The position numbers and the translations under genes are program-made. Below are positions 33,104 through 44,545 of a stretch of DNA of 64,000 nucleotides, one piece after another (within the stretch, counting starts at the first letter, position 1; each line of letters begins with the position of its first letter). The notes below the pieces were generated by a model. The model saw only the letters and a list, made by a program, of their open reading frames with translations. It did not search any database and had not been told where the DNA came from. The stretch is from Toxorhynchites rutilus septentrionalis (taxonomy: Eukaryota; Arthropoda; Insecta; Diptera; Culicidae), in contig NC_073746.1 of NCBI RefSeq assembly GCF_029784135.1, positions 287,257,348 through 287,321,347 of the forward strand, in the 5' to 3' direction.

Positions 33104-33690
33104 TTTTTTTATACAAAATATATATTTTATTAAGGCTCATATGGCGTCAGCCTAACGGGGCCGGGAGTTAATTTTTTCGACAATGTTTGCTTACAACTAT
33201 GTTAGTAATATGTAACCGATTACTCGCGGTTGGCTCGAGGTTAGTATTACAAGTGTTCTCATAATTGGTATGTTGCAGTCTTCGATGCTCTGTACGTGTG
33301 CCCGATACGGGATACTTCCTATTGGGATGCAGCTGACCATTAATCAGCAACGCCCCCCTATTCTGTACCCCATATCTAGCGTGGTGCGTCTTTCTCGACT
33401 CGAGGAATCCAGGATATAATAGTCACTAGCCGGCGCAAACATCAGCTCGTGTAGAGTTGTCATGAGCGGTACAACCTTTGGCTCTTGTTGAATGATCAGT
33501 GGACTGCACAACCTTCGGCCCGTGCATCTGTAAAGAGTGTGTGTATGTATTGCCGCGACTAAGTAAAAGTTTATCGATCGGATAGGAGGGATATGAAACG
33601 GGGACACAACGAAGGAAACATCATTAAACGTTGACATCGGCGTTTCTGAGGAACAGGTATAGATGAATCAGAAGATCAGGATCCCGGCTT
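33104..33690 (-). mobile_element. 3' tail of the I/LOA/R1-type LINE, 5'-truncated
   Basis: On the minus strand it matches the 3' end of the 17581-20610 element: the last coding residues (RNADVNV region), the 3' untranslated region and a poly-A tail (33104-33110). TTTAATGTTGGTT flanks it (33091-33103, 33691-33703), a 13-bp target duplication inside copy F. No functional domain is left. Confidence 0.92.
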
Positions 33691-34209
33691 TTTAATGTTG
33701 GTTGCTTTTAATGTTGGTTGCTTCGTGAAATTTCATATCAATGACCGATCGTTTATTGTGGAGAATTTGGCACAAATGTAAGTGTAAAATTGTATATGGT
33801 AGCAGTTGTGTTAAAAATGACTTGATATATGAAATTATTTGTTTTAATTTCCATAAATAAAAACCAAGGTGTGTTTCCGCTCGGAAATGGGTCGTTAGGT
33901 TTAAGCTGTCTGTGTTGTTGTGTTCATTTTCATCCAGGGAAAGTTTATACGGCGAGAAAAATTGAAAAGTGAAAAAAATATGCTTTACATATAGTATTAG
34001 GTGTTGCTAGTCCCATTAAAATTCGTATTGGGTTGAATAAACACTCAGAAAGTAAAAATATAAAAGAAAATTACCTTTTCCAATACAAATATGTTTTCTC
34101 TATATTAAAGTAATATGTTCTTACTGATAAGAAAAATCGATAACTGTGTTCGGTATTGGTAATTATCTTATATTACATTGGTTTTTTTTTCTTTGTTTCA
34201 TCCATACAT

Positions 34210-34325
34210 AACACAGGAGGCATCTCGTCTAGGGTCACAGAGGATGGTTCCCATCAAATCTCATTCCACTTCGACATCCTTTATCTGATACGCACCATCC
34301 AATGGCTGTTTAGCATCATCATTTG
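34210..34325 (+). pseudogene. Possible histone H3 3' relic
   Basis: CAGGAGGCATCT at 34215 is the H3 QEAS codon stretch. GAGGAT (34241) and, after CCCATCA, GACATCC (34275-34283 region) occur in the order of the H3 codons for FED, TIM and DI. The reading frame is destroyed by indels. A histone stem-loop lies about 60 bp downstream, the usual spacing after a replication-dependent histone stop. Plausible but not proved by eye. Confidence 0.4.
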
Positions 34326-34373
34326 GTAAACACTGGTGAAGTGAACAAACAATACCCAACAACCAAACAAAAC

Positions 34374-34389
34374 GGCCCTTTTCAGGGCC
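34374..34389 (+). promoter_or_regulatory. Histone mRNA 3' stem-loop
   Basis: GGCCCTTTTCAGGGCC followed by ACCAAA: a 6-bp stem and TTTC loop that agree with the animal replication-dependent histone 3' end (GGYYCTTTTCAGRRCC then ACC). In histone mRNAs this element is bound by SLBP and directs cleavage without polyadenylation. Here it is an orphan next to a broken H3-like sequence inside copy F. Confidence 0.85.
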
Positions 34390-34492
34390 ACCAAATCATT
34401 ATCAAACGATGAAATTCTTCAAAAATATCCAAAATCAACAGATAGCCTAAAGGAATTCTACGTCAACAATGCAGTCGTGTCTCGAACACAAC

Positions 34493-35489
34493 CCTTCTGT
34501 GACTTTTTTTTACCGACCAATTACGCTTTGCTTTCTACACCAGGCTTCAGCTCGCTTCAGAGAACAGTCTTTCACTGTAAAGACTACTGCAAGAAGCTGA
34601 ACGATAAGCTCGAGCAAACCTTGTCAATTGGGGGTACTGCTCAGAGTTTAATGACCACCAAACGTATGGAACGTGATTGCAATCGATTCGAAATGTTTTC
34701 GCTTAACATCGTTTAATTAACATTAATGTTTCGCTTCGTTTCGTTAGAAATGGGATTTTTTTCCTGAACGCGATACTTCATGAACACATGCAGTTTCTTC
34801 CAGTTTTGTTATCGCAAATAAGGAGCCGAATATCCGGCTATATGGCCTCAAAGTTCACGAATTTTCAAAGTAATGGTGAGAAGCAAAGTCAGGACGAAAG
34901 TTATAAAGTTAAAAATTCAAGGATAGTTCTCTTTGTCCAGGTACCTTTTACTCTTCATTTTGTCTGTTTCATTTGTATGTGAACAACAGGGCCCAGCCAA
35001 CAGCTGAATGAATAATGCTCGCAAATTGAAATGAAGGTTGAAAGTAAGTGTAATCATAGCACACACTCGACAACAATAAATAGAGGAACAGAGTGCGAAG
35101 ATGAAAATTTTAGTTGATTTTTGACATGCTGTAACTTCGTGAAAAATCAACGCATATAGTTGAGTTGTACATCATTTCAAGGCTACAGCTCGTCTAACTT
35201 ACTCCAAACTTTGATCGATCGGGTAAAAAACGTGTAACATATTAATGATAGGTGTTTTGGAGATACATTAGGCTAAAAATTTGCCTACTAACATTAGAAC
35301 TTACTGCAATACTTACAAAATTACAGATAATTTTCTAAAACACTAAATAAAACCTGGTGTCAACACCTTTTTGAAATCGACGCAAAAAGTTTCGTCAATC
35401 AATTTCGCGATCGATGCGATCCTTATTTATTGAATTGCTCATCATCAAAGCAAAGTGCTAATTTTTAATATACCTAAGATATTCTAATA
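34493..35489. other. Intergenic DNA, no gene recognised
   Basis: Short frames only (for example 34477-34716); no similarity recognised and no terminal repeats. Confidence 0.4.
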
Positions 35490-35854
35490 CAGGGAAACTT
35501 AGATATAACCTACATTTCACTTTCAAAATTGTACGTTATATCGAAGCATAATAAAGGACTCAGAAACGTTTCTTATATTATTTTATTATGTTGTTGTTTG
35601 GGTACGGTTAATGAATAAATTCAATGAGAAGACGAAGCCAACCTATCTCATGATATTTCCCTTCGTAGCTTGATTCATTTAGAATCCGGAATCACAAAAC
35701 CAGTTGTATTTCGAGATTGATTAAAGGTACAAAACATGTTTGTCAAAATACAGATAATTTTTTTTTGTTCTTTCAGAAAAAAATATTCCAAAAAATATCT
35801 TTTACACTTTGAAAATGTGTACTTTATAACGGGGGTACGTTATACCGAAGTTCT
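35490..35854 (-). mobile_element. MITE of the CAGGGAAACTTCGATATAACG family, diverged copy
   Basis: TA at 35488-35489 precedes CAGGGAAACTTAGATATAACC. The other end is GGTACGTTATACCGAAGTT. The interior matches the copy at 49909-50343 in reverse (for example the GATTCCGGATTCTAAATGAAT block). Termini and the TA target suggest a Tc1/mariner/pogo-type parent. Confidence 0.8.
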
Positions 35855-36640
35855 TGGAAGAACTGGAAACTTGCTCTAAAAAGATGCGTATCCCATCTGT
35901 ATGCGTTGGTTTTCGACGAAGTTACAGCATGTAAAAAATCACTTTTTCAATTATTGAGTAAGATTTTCTAACAATGCATTTAAAATATTATTTTCCTAAA
36001 TAGTTCATTGATTTTCTAACAATTTTGTCAAACATAAAATATCAGACAACTGGATTTTCCGTTACTATTTTTTGAAAGGAAAATCAATGATTTTAAATAC
36101 GTCCTTTTGAATTGTAATTTAAATTGGTCATGTGGTGATGTAAATTATGATTTTGGGTAGTTTCCATCATAAGTACCATGTTTAAAAAAAAAATGCTGCT
36201 TTTTGGGTGATTTGGCGCGGAATTTATCCATGTTAAAGGATTGGAGTAATCGTACCAATGGGATGCTAGTGAAAAGTGAAAATGTGCAACGAACTATAGC
36301 GTTTGAAAACAAATGAAACACAAACTTCTGCATAACTCCAGAACTAATCAAGAAATGGAGCCAAATTTGGGATGTGAAGGTTTATGGGTACGAGGAATGT
36401 TTCTATGATGGTATGACACCCATTCCTCCTCTGGAATGGAGAGGGGATCCCATGAAAATAATGCACATATTTCAACCTTACATATTCCAACCAAACAAAT
36501 TGAAAATTTTCGGAAAACTCTGAAGTAAAATGGAAAAATTAGAACAATTCAATTCGCATGTGTTCTACAATTACATATTGACAAAAGTTGTTAGTCGTTG
36601 GATTTTAATGTGATAAAAAGCAATCCTATATCGTCTTCTA
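35855..36640. other. Intergenic DNA, no gene recognised
   Basis: AT-rich; small opposed frames only. Nothing supported. Confidence 0.4.
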
Positions 36641-37025
36641 TCTATATAAATAAATAAAAAAGGGTCGCCGAGTGTGTTGATATGAGCAAAACTCGAGAAA
36701 GTAATTGTCCGATTTAGGGCTGTCTTTATTCTATCATATTTTCTGTATCAAACATTTATTTCATGTAGCGGAGAAACATGTTATTTGCAAGTGGATGAAA
36801 AATCTTGCACGAGAATTGTATCTGAAAATAATCTGATATCATAATGTCGAGTTTTGGTAGAAGTACTGAAATTTTATAGTAAAAAATAATTTTAAAGTGT
36901 AGATTAGAAGATCAATCAATGAACAGTTCTGCGATTGGACCCATGAATGTGCGCTTAGTAAGAAAACGTGTATGTGATAACGAAAAATAAATTTTGGGTG
37001 GGACGAAGTTTGCCGGGTCAGCTAG
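36641..37025 (+). mobile_element. Non-autonomous Helitron
   Basis: It starts with TC (TCTATATAAATAAATAAAAA) after an A and ends GGGTCAGCTAG before a T, so it lies between A and T as Helitrons do and has the CTRR 3' terminus. Upstream of CTAG, TTTGGGTGGGACGAAG is typical of the conserved insect Helitron 3' end, and short GC-rich inverted stretches could form the terminal hairpin. There is no terminal inverted repeat and no Rep/helicase coding in 385 bp. Confidence 0.85.
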
Positions 37026-37026
37026 T

Positions 37027-39183
37027 GATTTATAAATTATGAACTCAAAATATTATATATGTATTGTGTATAAATACATGATAATTATATGTATCTTCCC
37101 GCAGTATTCGTATTCCAAATCGATAATCAATTTCTGAACCCTGATAAAATATTCCATTCAATAACAAGTGAGGAAATAAAAACAATCTAAACTTATTTAT
37201 AAAGCAACAAATTGCGTTCCAGTTATGCAATGATTGCATGGTTAAATTTTGTCGTTCAAATAGATGCGCCAATCAAGCCGAAAAATGTCGGTGAAAGCAG
37301 CGAAAAAAGCTATCTCATCACTTTATTAATATTCCGACTGTTTGCCGGATCATCAAATACAGCTTACCGCGAAACGGCTGAACCGCGCGCGCTCATTACC
37401 CACAATGCACAGTTTCGTCATCCGCCAATCCCAAACGATTGGCGCTTCGCAGACTAATGACCATTATTACATCAGTTGCTGCGCTGTTTGGTCTTCCCAT
37501 CTCGCTTTCCGTTGAACCAATTTGCAATAAGACCTGCTTTGAATGCACCCGGGTACACTGCAGCGCGCCGTGAATCTTCCGTAATTTTATTAACGAGTCG
37601 AAATCGAGCTGCGTGTGGAGCCTTTCCAATCGGCGCCGTTTTGCCCTGTGTGTTGTGACCAAGTGTAATTGAGCGGACGACGTCAGAAAGCTAGTTGACC
37701 ATTAGTAAGTAAACCCGTTTTGTGAAGCAACCTATGCATTCTTGTCGGATCGTAAAAATCCACGAGGACCTGGTTGGACTCGTAATGTGGGGACATTCGT
37801 TTATATTATAATATTGATAGTAATTCAGCTATTTGTTGGACAAGCAGCAAAGGTTTATGGAATGGAAGCGTGACAATTTGTGTCTCCCAGTTATCAGTTT
37901 AATATCGAGTCCGAAAAAATGGATGACAGATTACAGAATCAACCAGCGCAACCCAGAGAATGTCACGTAATCGCAATATGCTTTTCCACCACACGTAATT
38001 ACGGTGATCATCAATTACATGCAGAAAACTTGATTTACGAAATGAATCAGTTTGTAATTTACACTTTTTTTCTGTTTGTGGAATCAATCAGTTCCATCGT
38101 TGCATCAGTACAACCAAATTAAAACCAACAAATGGCGCAATGAGGGTAAAACCGAAAAATTACAAGCAATCACGACAGCAAACAATTGCGCTCTCAAAAA
38201 AGGCTCATACACAAACACTCAAGCTCCCACTTTTGGGAAACCCCCGGGATGACTTGGATTTTTTGAAATAATAAATCACATTCTAGGCACAATTAAGGGT
38301 GGAACCGTGAGTTTTTCTTCATCCCACCAAATTTTAGCGAACCTGCGATAAAGAGAATGGGGAGGGGGGGGGGGGTGGTTCTGTTTAAAAATAGTGTAAA
38401 ACACGAAATTTGCAGAACATGCACCCATATTGAAACCATTCACGTCGAGCGAACGGAGTTTTTCCTGCCCTTGCCAATGATGAACTGCCCGGACACAGTT
38501 CGCGGCCAAAAGGCAATACGCTGCTGGATCGAGCACTCGAACGTTGCGCGATGGGAGTGAAAAAAGTCAGTGCGCCCGAAATAAACCAACGGAAACGCTG
38601 ATGGAAACGTTATGAATGCCAAAATCATGCTAGTCTCGAGCTGTTTTCGGAATTCGGACACAGCACAGGAGTGGAAGGATGCAGTGACGATGGTGGGAGT
38701 GTTGCTTGCTAATTGCGAGGTTTTTCCAACTAATTGAGACATAAGTTATTTAACGAGATGAACGTGTCCACCATTCATTGGCTTTGGATGGGAGAAGGTC
38801 CGTATCGGTTGATTGACTGTCAGTTATCATTCAAAAAAGAACAGTATTCGCAGAAAACAACAAAGGTTCAGTCCTTTTAATATCCTCAATGTTCAGTTAC
38901 CAATAGATTTAAGGAGTGGTCCAAATCAGGGGAACCGTGCCAATGACATCTGACGTGTAATATACTCGAGGAAAATCGGGTCATCCAATCGTCCATGATG
39001 CTTACAGCAATATAGCACTGTTAATACGGAGTGAACATTAGAAATGGTGCCAAATGCGAATCTGGTGGTAACCAATTCAAAATGTACTAAAAAAAAATAT
39101 TAGAGACCTAGAAGAAAACATAATTTTATATAATTTTATATATTTTTAACAAAATTTGGTAATTTTGTTCTTTATTGCAATAA
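37027..39183. other. Intergenic DNA, probably low-copy
   Basis: No mobile-element signature was found. Composition is more even than elsewhere, especially 37260-37680 and 38380-38800. A G-run at 38363-38375 is a simple repeat. Open frames on both strands lack recognisable domains; no exon is supported. Confidence 0.45.
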
Positions 39184-39709
39184 ATTACGTCACTATGTCT
39201 TACATTATGGGTGTTATGGGTGCCAAATCAGAAAGCAGGTCACGTTTTTATGAGATAAAGTTAACGTTAATAACTATTTTTGCTGCGAGTGGATTTTAAC
39301 GATTTACATACCAATCGAATCGAAAATTTTATAATATTTTTTTATATGCTATACATCACTCCCATAGTCTGTATATGGTTTCAATTGATGAAAATTGGAA
39401 GCATTCCCATTCCCCCATACATTTGTTCTGTCCATTTGTGTGCTTTCCCGAACAGAGCTGTCAATAACGGGCAACTTATGCAGCCGCTAGAATAGAAACA
39501 ACGAAGAGGGATAGTGAAAAGAGAATATTTGCAAAGTAAACTCCACCCTACCATAGTAAGTAAGCTATTGCTAGGGTATAAGTATTACATCTCCTCTAAG
39601 GAAAATTCTCAGAATCTTCCTGTGCCTAAAACAACAAAGGTCGCTTTTTCTGCTCGTTTTGTGTTTTATGTTTCCTCTCGAGCTGTGAACGCTAGCGAAT
39701 ATTTCACTT

Positions 39710-39795
39710 CATGTGCATCTGGCACTGCAAGAGAAGAGTGCAAATGATTATAGGTCGCTTCTAACCATCAGTGTTTGGCTTGTTTTCGTTGCGCG
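39710..39795 (+). pseudogene. Possible histone H3 relic in copy C0
   Basis: One frame reads LALQEKSANDYRSLL, resembling the LALQEASEAYLVGL helix of histone H3. At DNA level GGCACTGCAAGAG and further AGGTCG fit the H3 codons for ALQE and LVG. The following 40 bp keep a loose match and the frame then closes. Alone this is weak; it gains weight from the other histone signals in this repeat family. Confidence 0.35.
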
Positions 39796-39904
39796 AAACC
39801 TAGAACTTGTCCATTTCCTGTAGGGTAACACGGTGTGAGTTGAACATACACAGTTGAATTGTAACTTTATCCCAAAATACTTTCCAAAAACATAAGTATG
39901 TTTT

Positions 39905-40714
39905 GACGTAGAACTACGTCTTTCAGGAAGGGTGCCAAATCAAAGAGCAGGTCACGTTTTTATGAAATAAAGTTAACGTTGATAACTATTTTCACTGTGA
40001 ACGAATTCACATGATTTGCATATCAATCGAATCGTAAATTCTATGAGATTTGTTTGATATGCTATACATTAGAATTCGCTAATCTCTAAACAGTTTAAAT
40101 TCATGAAAACTGGAAGAATATCTTTTTTCCCATACATTTGTTCTGTCGATTTGTGTGCTAACCCTACCCGTATTTCGAATGCTTATAACTCGAACATTTT
40201 TCAACAGATCAGAAAGATGTTTGCATCAATTGATTGGAAATATTTCTACACATCTATCACTATTAATAAAATATTAGTTTTCATGAGATGAACAACTAAA
40301 TAACTGTAAAATGTCAAGCGTTATCTAAAGCCCTTACTGTTGAGTACTTTTGTACTCGTTTGTCGTTGTGCTGACCGGAACTGCGAAGCCTGGGAAAATC
40401 GTCATTTCAGATACTAGAGGTGAATGAACATTCGCGGTTCGAGAACTACGTAAACAAGAGATGTGTAATAATTTCAGAGAAAAATGTAAAATACAATGAT
40501 CGTTTAACAATTCTTCCGTTCGAATATTTTGGTAGTCCTAGGCATCATCAAACGAAAAGGACGTTCATCAAATTTATTTGTAACGAAAAAGATAATCTAT
40601 TACAAAAATTTTGATGCATTCTAAAATAATATTCGAAGTGGTAAACAAGTAAATTGCATAATATAGTTGCGTAGTTCTACGTCGAAAATATGCGGTCGTG
40701 CCCTAGATACAACC
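39905..40714 (+). mobile_element. Histone-related palindrome-ended repeat, copy C
   Basis: The best-defined copy: GACGTAGAACTACGTC at 39905-39920 and CGTAGTTCTACGTC at 40670-40683, then GGTCGTGCCCTAGATACAACC to 40714. It shares ACTCGAACATTT and TTTGCATCAATTGAT blocks with copy D, and the 5' AAAGTTAACGTT block with A, B and C0. At 810 bp it is short and carries no recognisable histone frame, so it may be close to the minimal mobile unit. Confidence 0.75.
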
Positions 40715-41399
40715 TATTACAATTTTTTTTCGATGAAACTCACACTGGTCCAATTCACCCCGCCTCAAATTTTAATGTCCAAAAATCATCTCTTTTAGTG
40801 TATGATATATTTGGTAATTTGAAGCTTGATATAATTATTGAACATTATTGATTGAGAGAGAACAAGTGTAGCTCAGTATACAATGTGACATTTTTTTATT
40901 TAGACCGTATTGGTTTGGAAATATTAGGCGATTTGCTTAGGTGGTCCAAATTTCTCCTATTTCCCCTACATGTGAATAGTACACCTTCGATACTTTTAGT
41001 TGCCATTCGTGTTTTCTCGTGCGCATCTGCTCTGTTGTGATGCAACAAGCCCCTAGCTTAGTTGACCGTTTTACCCGAGGGTCGAGAAACGATTTTTCAT
41101 AAACGGTCATTTCCGCGATGTTTCATTTTAATCGCTGCAACTGTGTGCATCTGTTAGACGTGTATTTGATGCTTGTTGAATGGCGATGCACGGAAGATGT
41201 CTCTCGTGAAATACTCAGTGCAATGCGTGCATTGATTGCTTCTCGGAATGATTTTACAAAACAACACAAGCTATTAAACCCTTTCAGGGTCCCCGGAACA
41301 TCTTCGCCAATAGTATCCAAAACGATAAACCAACAAATTCAAAAAAAATGCGTAGTCATACGTCCTAAGTGGTCGTGTCTCGGATACAACCCCTCGATT

Positions 41400-42348
41400 T
41401 TTTACATTAGAGTGCCCATTTCCATTTACGGGGGGTGCGAAAAATCGATATATTCCACTATTTCTCAAAAATGACTTTTTTCAAAAAATCATAACTTTTG
41501 AACCACTAAACCGATATAGTTGATCGACATATCAAATTAAAGCTAATAGGCTAACCTTTTTTGAACAAATATCATACTTGTGGGAAGTTTGGATTCTAGT
41601 CGTATAGGACTAGTAACTTTGAAAAATCATATCTTAAAAACGAAAAAAATAGTATTTCTAATATCGAGATATTTTATGTAAAAAATCCTCAGCATTCAAG
41701 AAAAAATATTAGAAAACAATAAAAAACTACTACAATTAATAAAAACTGAAATAATATCCATTTTTTGCAAGTCCAATATTGCTTAATATTCTTTCGAATA
41801 ATAAATCGCGCTAATTCCTGACAGCAGTACAAAACAGCTTCAAGCTGTAATTTTATTTCAATGCATTATTTCATCATCAGTTCATTAATTTCTTATTTAC
41901 TTACAAATTCAGTGCGAAAAAAGGATCAAACAAAATGGCAAAATGATATTAATGAATAATATAAATTACAATTATCCTGTTGTATATTATGTTTTTTTTC
42001 ATCAGCATGACAAGTATTGCTAAGCATGACGAGGCATCTCTAAACTATTGTCGTCCTGCATGGCAGGGTTGCCGATCTGCTGGTGGTGGCAACACTTAAT
42101 AAAAGGCTAGCTTCAATTTGATATGTCGATCATCTAAATAGGTTCAGTGGTTCAAAAGTTATGAATTTTTGATAAAAGTCATTTTTGGGAAAAAGTTGAA
42201 ATCATTATTTTTCGGACCACCCTAAAATGAAAATGGTCACCCTAGTAAAAAAAAAAAAAAAAATACCTATTGTTTTGCGATAAGGAACAAAATTACTACT
42301 TTTGACGAAAAACTGAGAACCACTATATCGGTTTGGCATGGAATGACT
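41400..42348. mobile_element. MITE related to 27403-28325
   Basis: The right end (inverted CATTCCATGCCAAACCGATA at 42348) and the adjoining 120 bp match the element at 27403. The left end is damaged at CCCATTTCCATTTACGGGGG (41418). Internal ATGATCGACATATCAAATTAA-type motifs occur in opposite directions in its two halves, as expected of a long inverted repeat. About 350 bp in the middle (41760-42110) is unrelated. Confidence 0.65.
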
Positions 42349-43015
42349 GAATATGTATATGAAATTTGAAATCATGAACAATATCTGATAAGTATTCTAT
42401 GCAGAATCAATTGAAATGATGTTATGCGCACCAGAGTTCGACCTCTTTTGAACTATGACGGTGATCAAGCGGAAATAGCATAATATAAATTCTGAACTGC
42501 TGAAATACTAAGCTGTATTGGAGATAGTAGCATCATATAGTGTACCGTAATTCTTTTGAATCCGGACGGCTTTTTAATCCGAACATTTTTTCAATATCAT
42601 ACTATTGTGTCAATTTAGTGTAGTGTAAAGCATAGTACCTAGCTGTTGACGAAAAATTGTCAAAATCCAAATATACATAAAAATACAAATATTTGTGTTT
42701 CACTAACCCATGTCCGGAAGAAAAGCACATTCAGAAGATGATTTTAAATCCGAACGGATCAAAAGTTAACGATGAAATTTCTTATTGAAGTTGCATAAAC
42801 GTATGTTCATAAAGTAAAGTTCATACCTATCCATCACTATTGATGTTTGGTTTAAAATTATAATACCATAACAATGAAATAATAGACTATACAAAAATCA
42901 ATTACTAATTACATTAAAAAAAATCCACTCAAAAACTATAAGAACTACCAAATTTTGGCTACAGAATGAAATGTAGGAAATTATTGAACTTTTCATTGAA
43001 AAACATCAAACAAAT
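42349..43015. other. Intergenic DNA, no gene recognised
   Basis: AT-rich and without protein-like frames. GAATCCGGACGGC and ATCCGAACGGATC around 42580-42760 may be remnants of another repeat. Confidence 0.35.
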
Positions 43016-43019
43016 TTAA

Positions 43020-43147
43020 CCTTTTCACTACGGTAGTATGGTCCGCCGGAGTGCTACCGCTGAACGGAGCACTGCGTCAAAAAGTGGTGTGATCGATGAG
43101 CAAAATCACCTTGATGTCGTCTATAGACGACGCGCGTAGCGAAAGGG
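43020..43147. mobile_element. TTAA-flanked MITE
   Basis: TTAA on both sides (43016-43019, 43148-43151). Inverted ends CCTTTTCACTACG and CCCTTTCGCTACG. A perfect GTCGTCTATAGACGAC palindrome lies at 43119-43134. The TTAA target is the piggyBac signature, so a piggyBac-type parent is likely. Confidence 0.75.
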
Positions 43148-43534
43148 TTAAAAAATCATTAAAAAGAATTCAATTTTTTTCAATGAAAAGATGAAAAAGT
43201 TGTTGCTAGAGAATCTTTTTCCCTGTAAAAGTGCCCATCATCCGATTTATGGGTAACATGTTAGATATTGTAACGACTATTCGCATCATTCTTTGACAAT
43301 TTAAAAAAAATACGTTTTTGAGAAAAAATGAATTATTTTATTTCAGTGTAATTTTTCTTTAAATAAAATTTAATATTTTTCTATGAAAAGTTTTGTAGAT
43401 ATTATAGTTTTAGAGTTATATTTTTTGTAAAACATAAAGAAAAAATTGTTGGCTCTTTTCAAAAAAATAGTCTAATTCTGTTCGAAAGATTTTAAGTATG
43501 CAAAGATGTTTAAATGGATTGTGTCATATTTACC

Positions 43535-44545
43535 CATAACCCATAACCCACTCATCCGAAAGACATTCACCCGAATGGAACAAATACCCGAATGCGACAG
43601 CTACCCGAATGTAACATCTACCCGAATTGACCCTTACCCGAATGCGACATTTACCCGAATGCAACAATTACCCCAATGTAACAGTTACCCGAATGTAACA
43701 TTTACCCGAATGCAACATTAACCCGAATGCGACGGTTACCCGAATGTAACAATTACCCGAATGTAACATCTACCCGAATGCGAGACTTACCCCAAAGAAG
43801 GATGTATTCGAATGATACGCAAATTTTATTATCAGGAAGTATTTTTATATTTAATTCTGATTGCTGATGAGTGATCATATTTGTCTTGTACGTTCATTTC
43901 CATCCAAAAAGTTCGTATTTTTCGTGGGTAGTGCAATTTGAGAAATAGCGGCGTTGGATAAAATCCTTTTCAAAATAATAAAAAGTGAAAGAATGCAGTT
44001 TTTATAACGTATTATGAAAATTATCTGTTCATATGGCTGACGCAGCCCGTTCACAAAACAAAGCTGTTGGTACATACGTATTGCGGCACTGAAGTGCAAC
44101 TTTTACTATGAGTTTACTTTTCGTAATAAAATTTATTCTGAAACCACTGTAATGAGGGCGAAGTCCCCATCTACCGAGGATGAGGAACCGAGGCGGCCTC
44201 AAGCCGACAAAGTGATGCAATCTGAGTTGGCCGCCGACCGTAATGCACCAGGTAAACGTATGCCGTCCGACGCTCGCTAACGCCTTGGTCGGACCTAACT
44301 AAAGGATCGTCTCAAATGTTTCAACAAACCGCGCAATCGGTGGAACACAGGTTTGCTTGCGAGAGGCCGCCGCTTCCGACGGCGGGTCGGCGGCCGACTC
44401 GGATTGCGTCACCTCGGCGGCTTGATTCCGCCTCGGTTCCTTATCCTTCCTTATCCTTATCCCCATTCGGGTATATGTTGCATTCGGATATTTGTTACAT
44501 TCGGGTATGTGTTACATTCGGGTAAATGAGTTTCGGGTAAACGAA
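43535..44545. mobile_element. Element with inverted arrays of ACCCGAATG repeats
   Basis: At 43550-43795 a roughly 16-bp motif (TACCCGAATGYRACA) is repeated about fifteen times. At 44465-44540 its complement (TGTTACATTCGGGTA type) is repeated four times. The two arrays face each other, enclosing about 0.65 kb that includes a GC-rich MITE (44150-44460). The 71-codon frame at 43506 is only the translated repeat. A DNA element with subterminal repeats, perhaps transposase-binding sites, is likely. Confidence 0.65.
44150..44460. mobile_element. GC-rich palindromic MITE (family of 31598)
   Basis: GAGGAACCGAGGCGGCC and GGCCGCCGACC on the left reappear inverted on the right (GGTCGGCGGCCGAC, CCGCCTCGGTTCC). 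The same GAGGATAAGGAACCGAGGC core occurs at 31660. Non-coding, foldback type. Confidence 0.7.

Larger units (their letters stand above)
32479..34492 (+). mobile_element. Histone-related palindrome-ended repeat, copy F
   Basis: The left end has TTGACGTAGGATTGCGTCTTTC (read as GACGTAG at 32482 and GCGTCTTTC after it), a mutated palindrome. The right end has TTCTACGTC (34456) followed by GCAGTCGTGTCTCGAACACAACC (34471-34492) in two parts, the family's hairpin end. Inside: a 94-bp tandem repeat, a LINE tail inserted with a 13-bp duplication, a histone H3-like relic and a canonical histone stem-loop. Without the LINE tail the copy is about 1.4 kb. Confidence 0.65.
39184..41391 (+). mobile_element. 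Histone-related palindrome-ended repeat, copy C0 (interrupted by C)
   Basis: The left part has a decayed end (ATTACGTCACTATGTCTTAC), then the family blocks GGTCACGTTTTTATGA and CATACATTTGTTCTGTCC. The right end has CGTAGTCATACGTCC and GGTCGTGTCTCGGATACAACC (41371-41391). A block it shares with copy E (GAATATTTGC ... CTCGAGCTGTG ... GCTAGCGAATATT) is interrupted at about 39715, and homology to E resumes at about 41115 (ATCGCTGCAACTGTGTGCAT). Copy C (39905-40714) lies in that interval. A weak histone stem-loop (CCCTTTCAGGGT) lies at 41279. Confidence 0.65.

Noticed and set aside
38363..38375. G-quadruplex or regulatory G-run
   Set aside because: A single uninterrupted G-run; simple repeat is the sufficient explanation and sequencing error is possible.
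43550..43795. CRISPR-like direct repeats
   Set aside because: Units are contiguous, diverged and without unique spacers, and the host is an insect.
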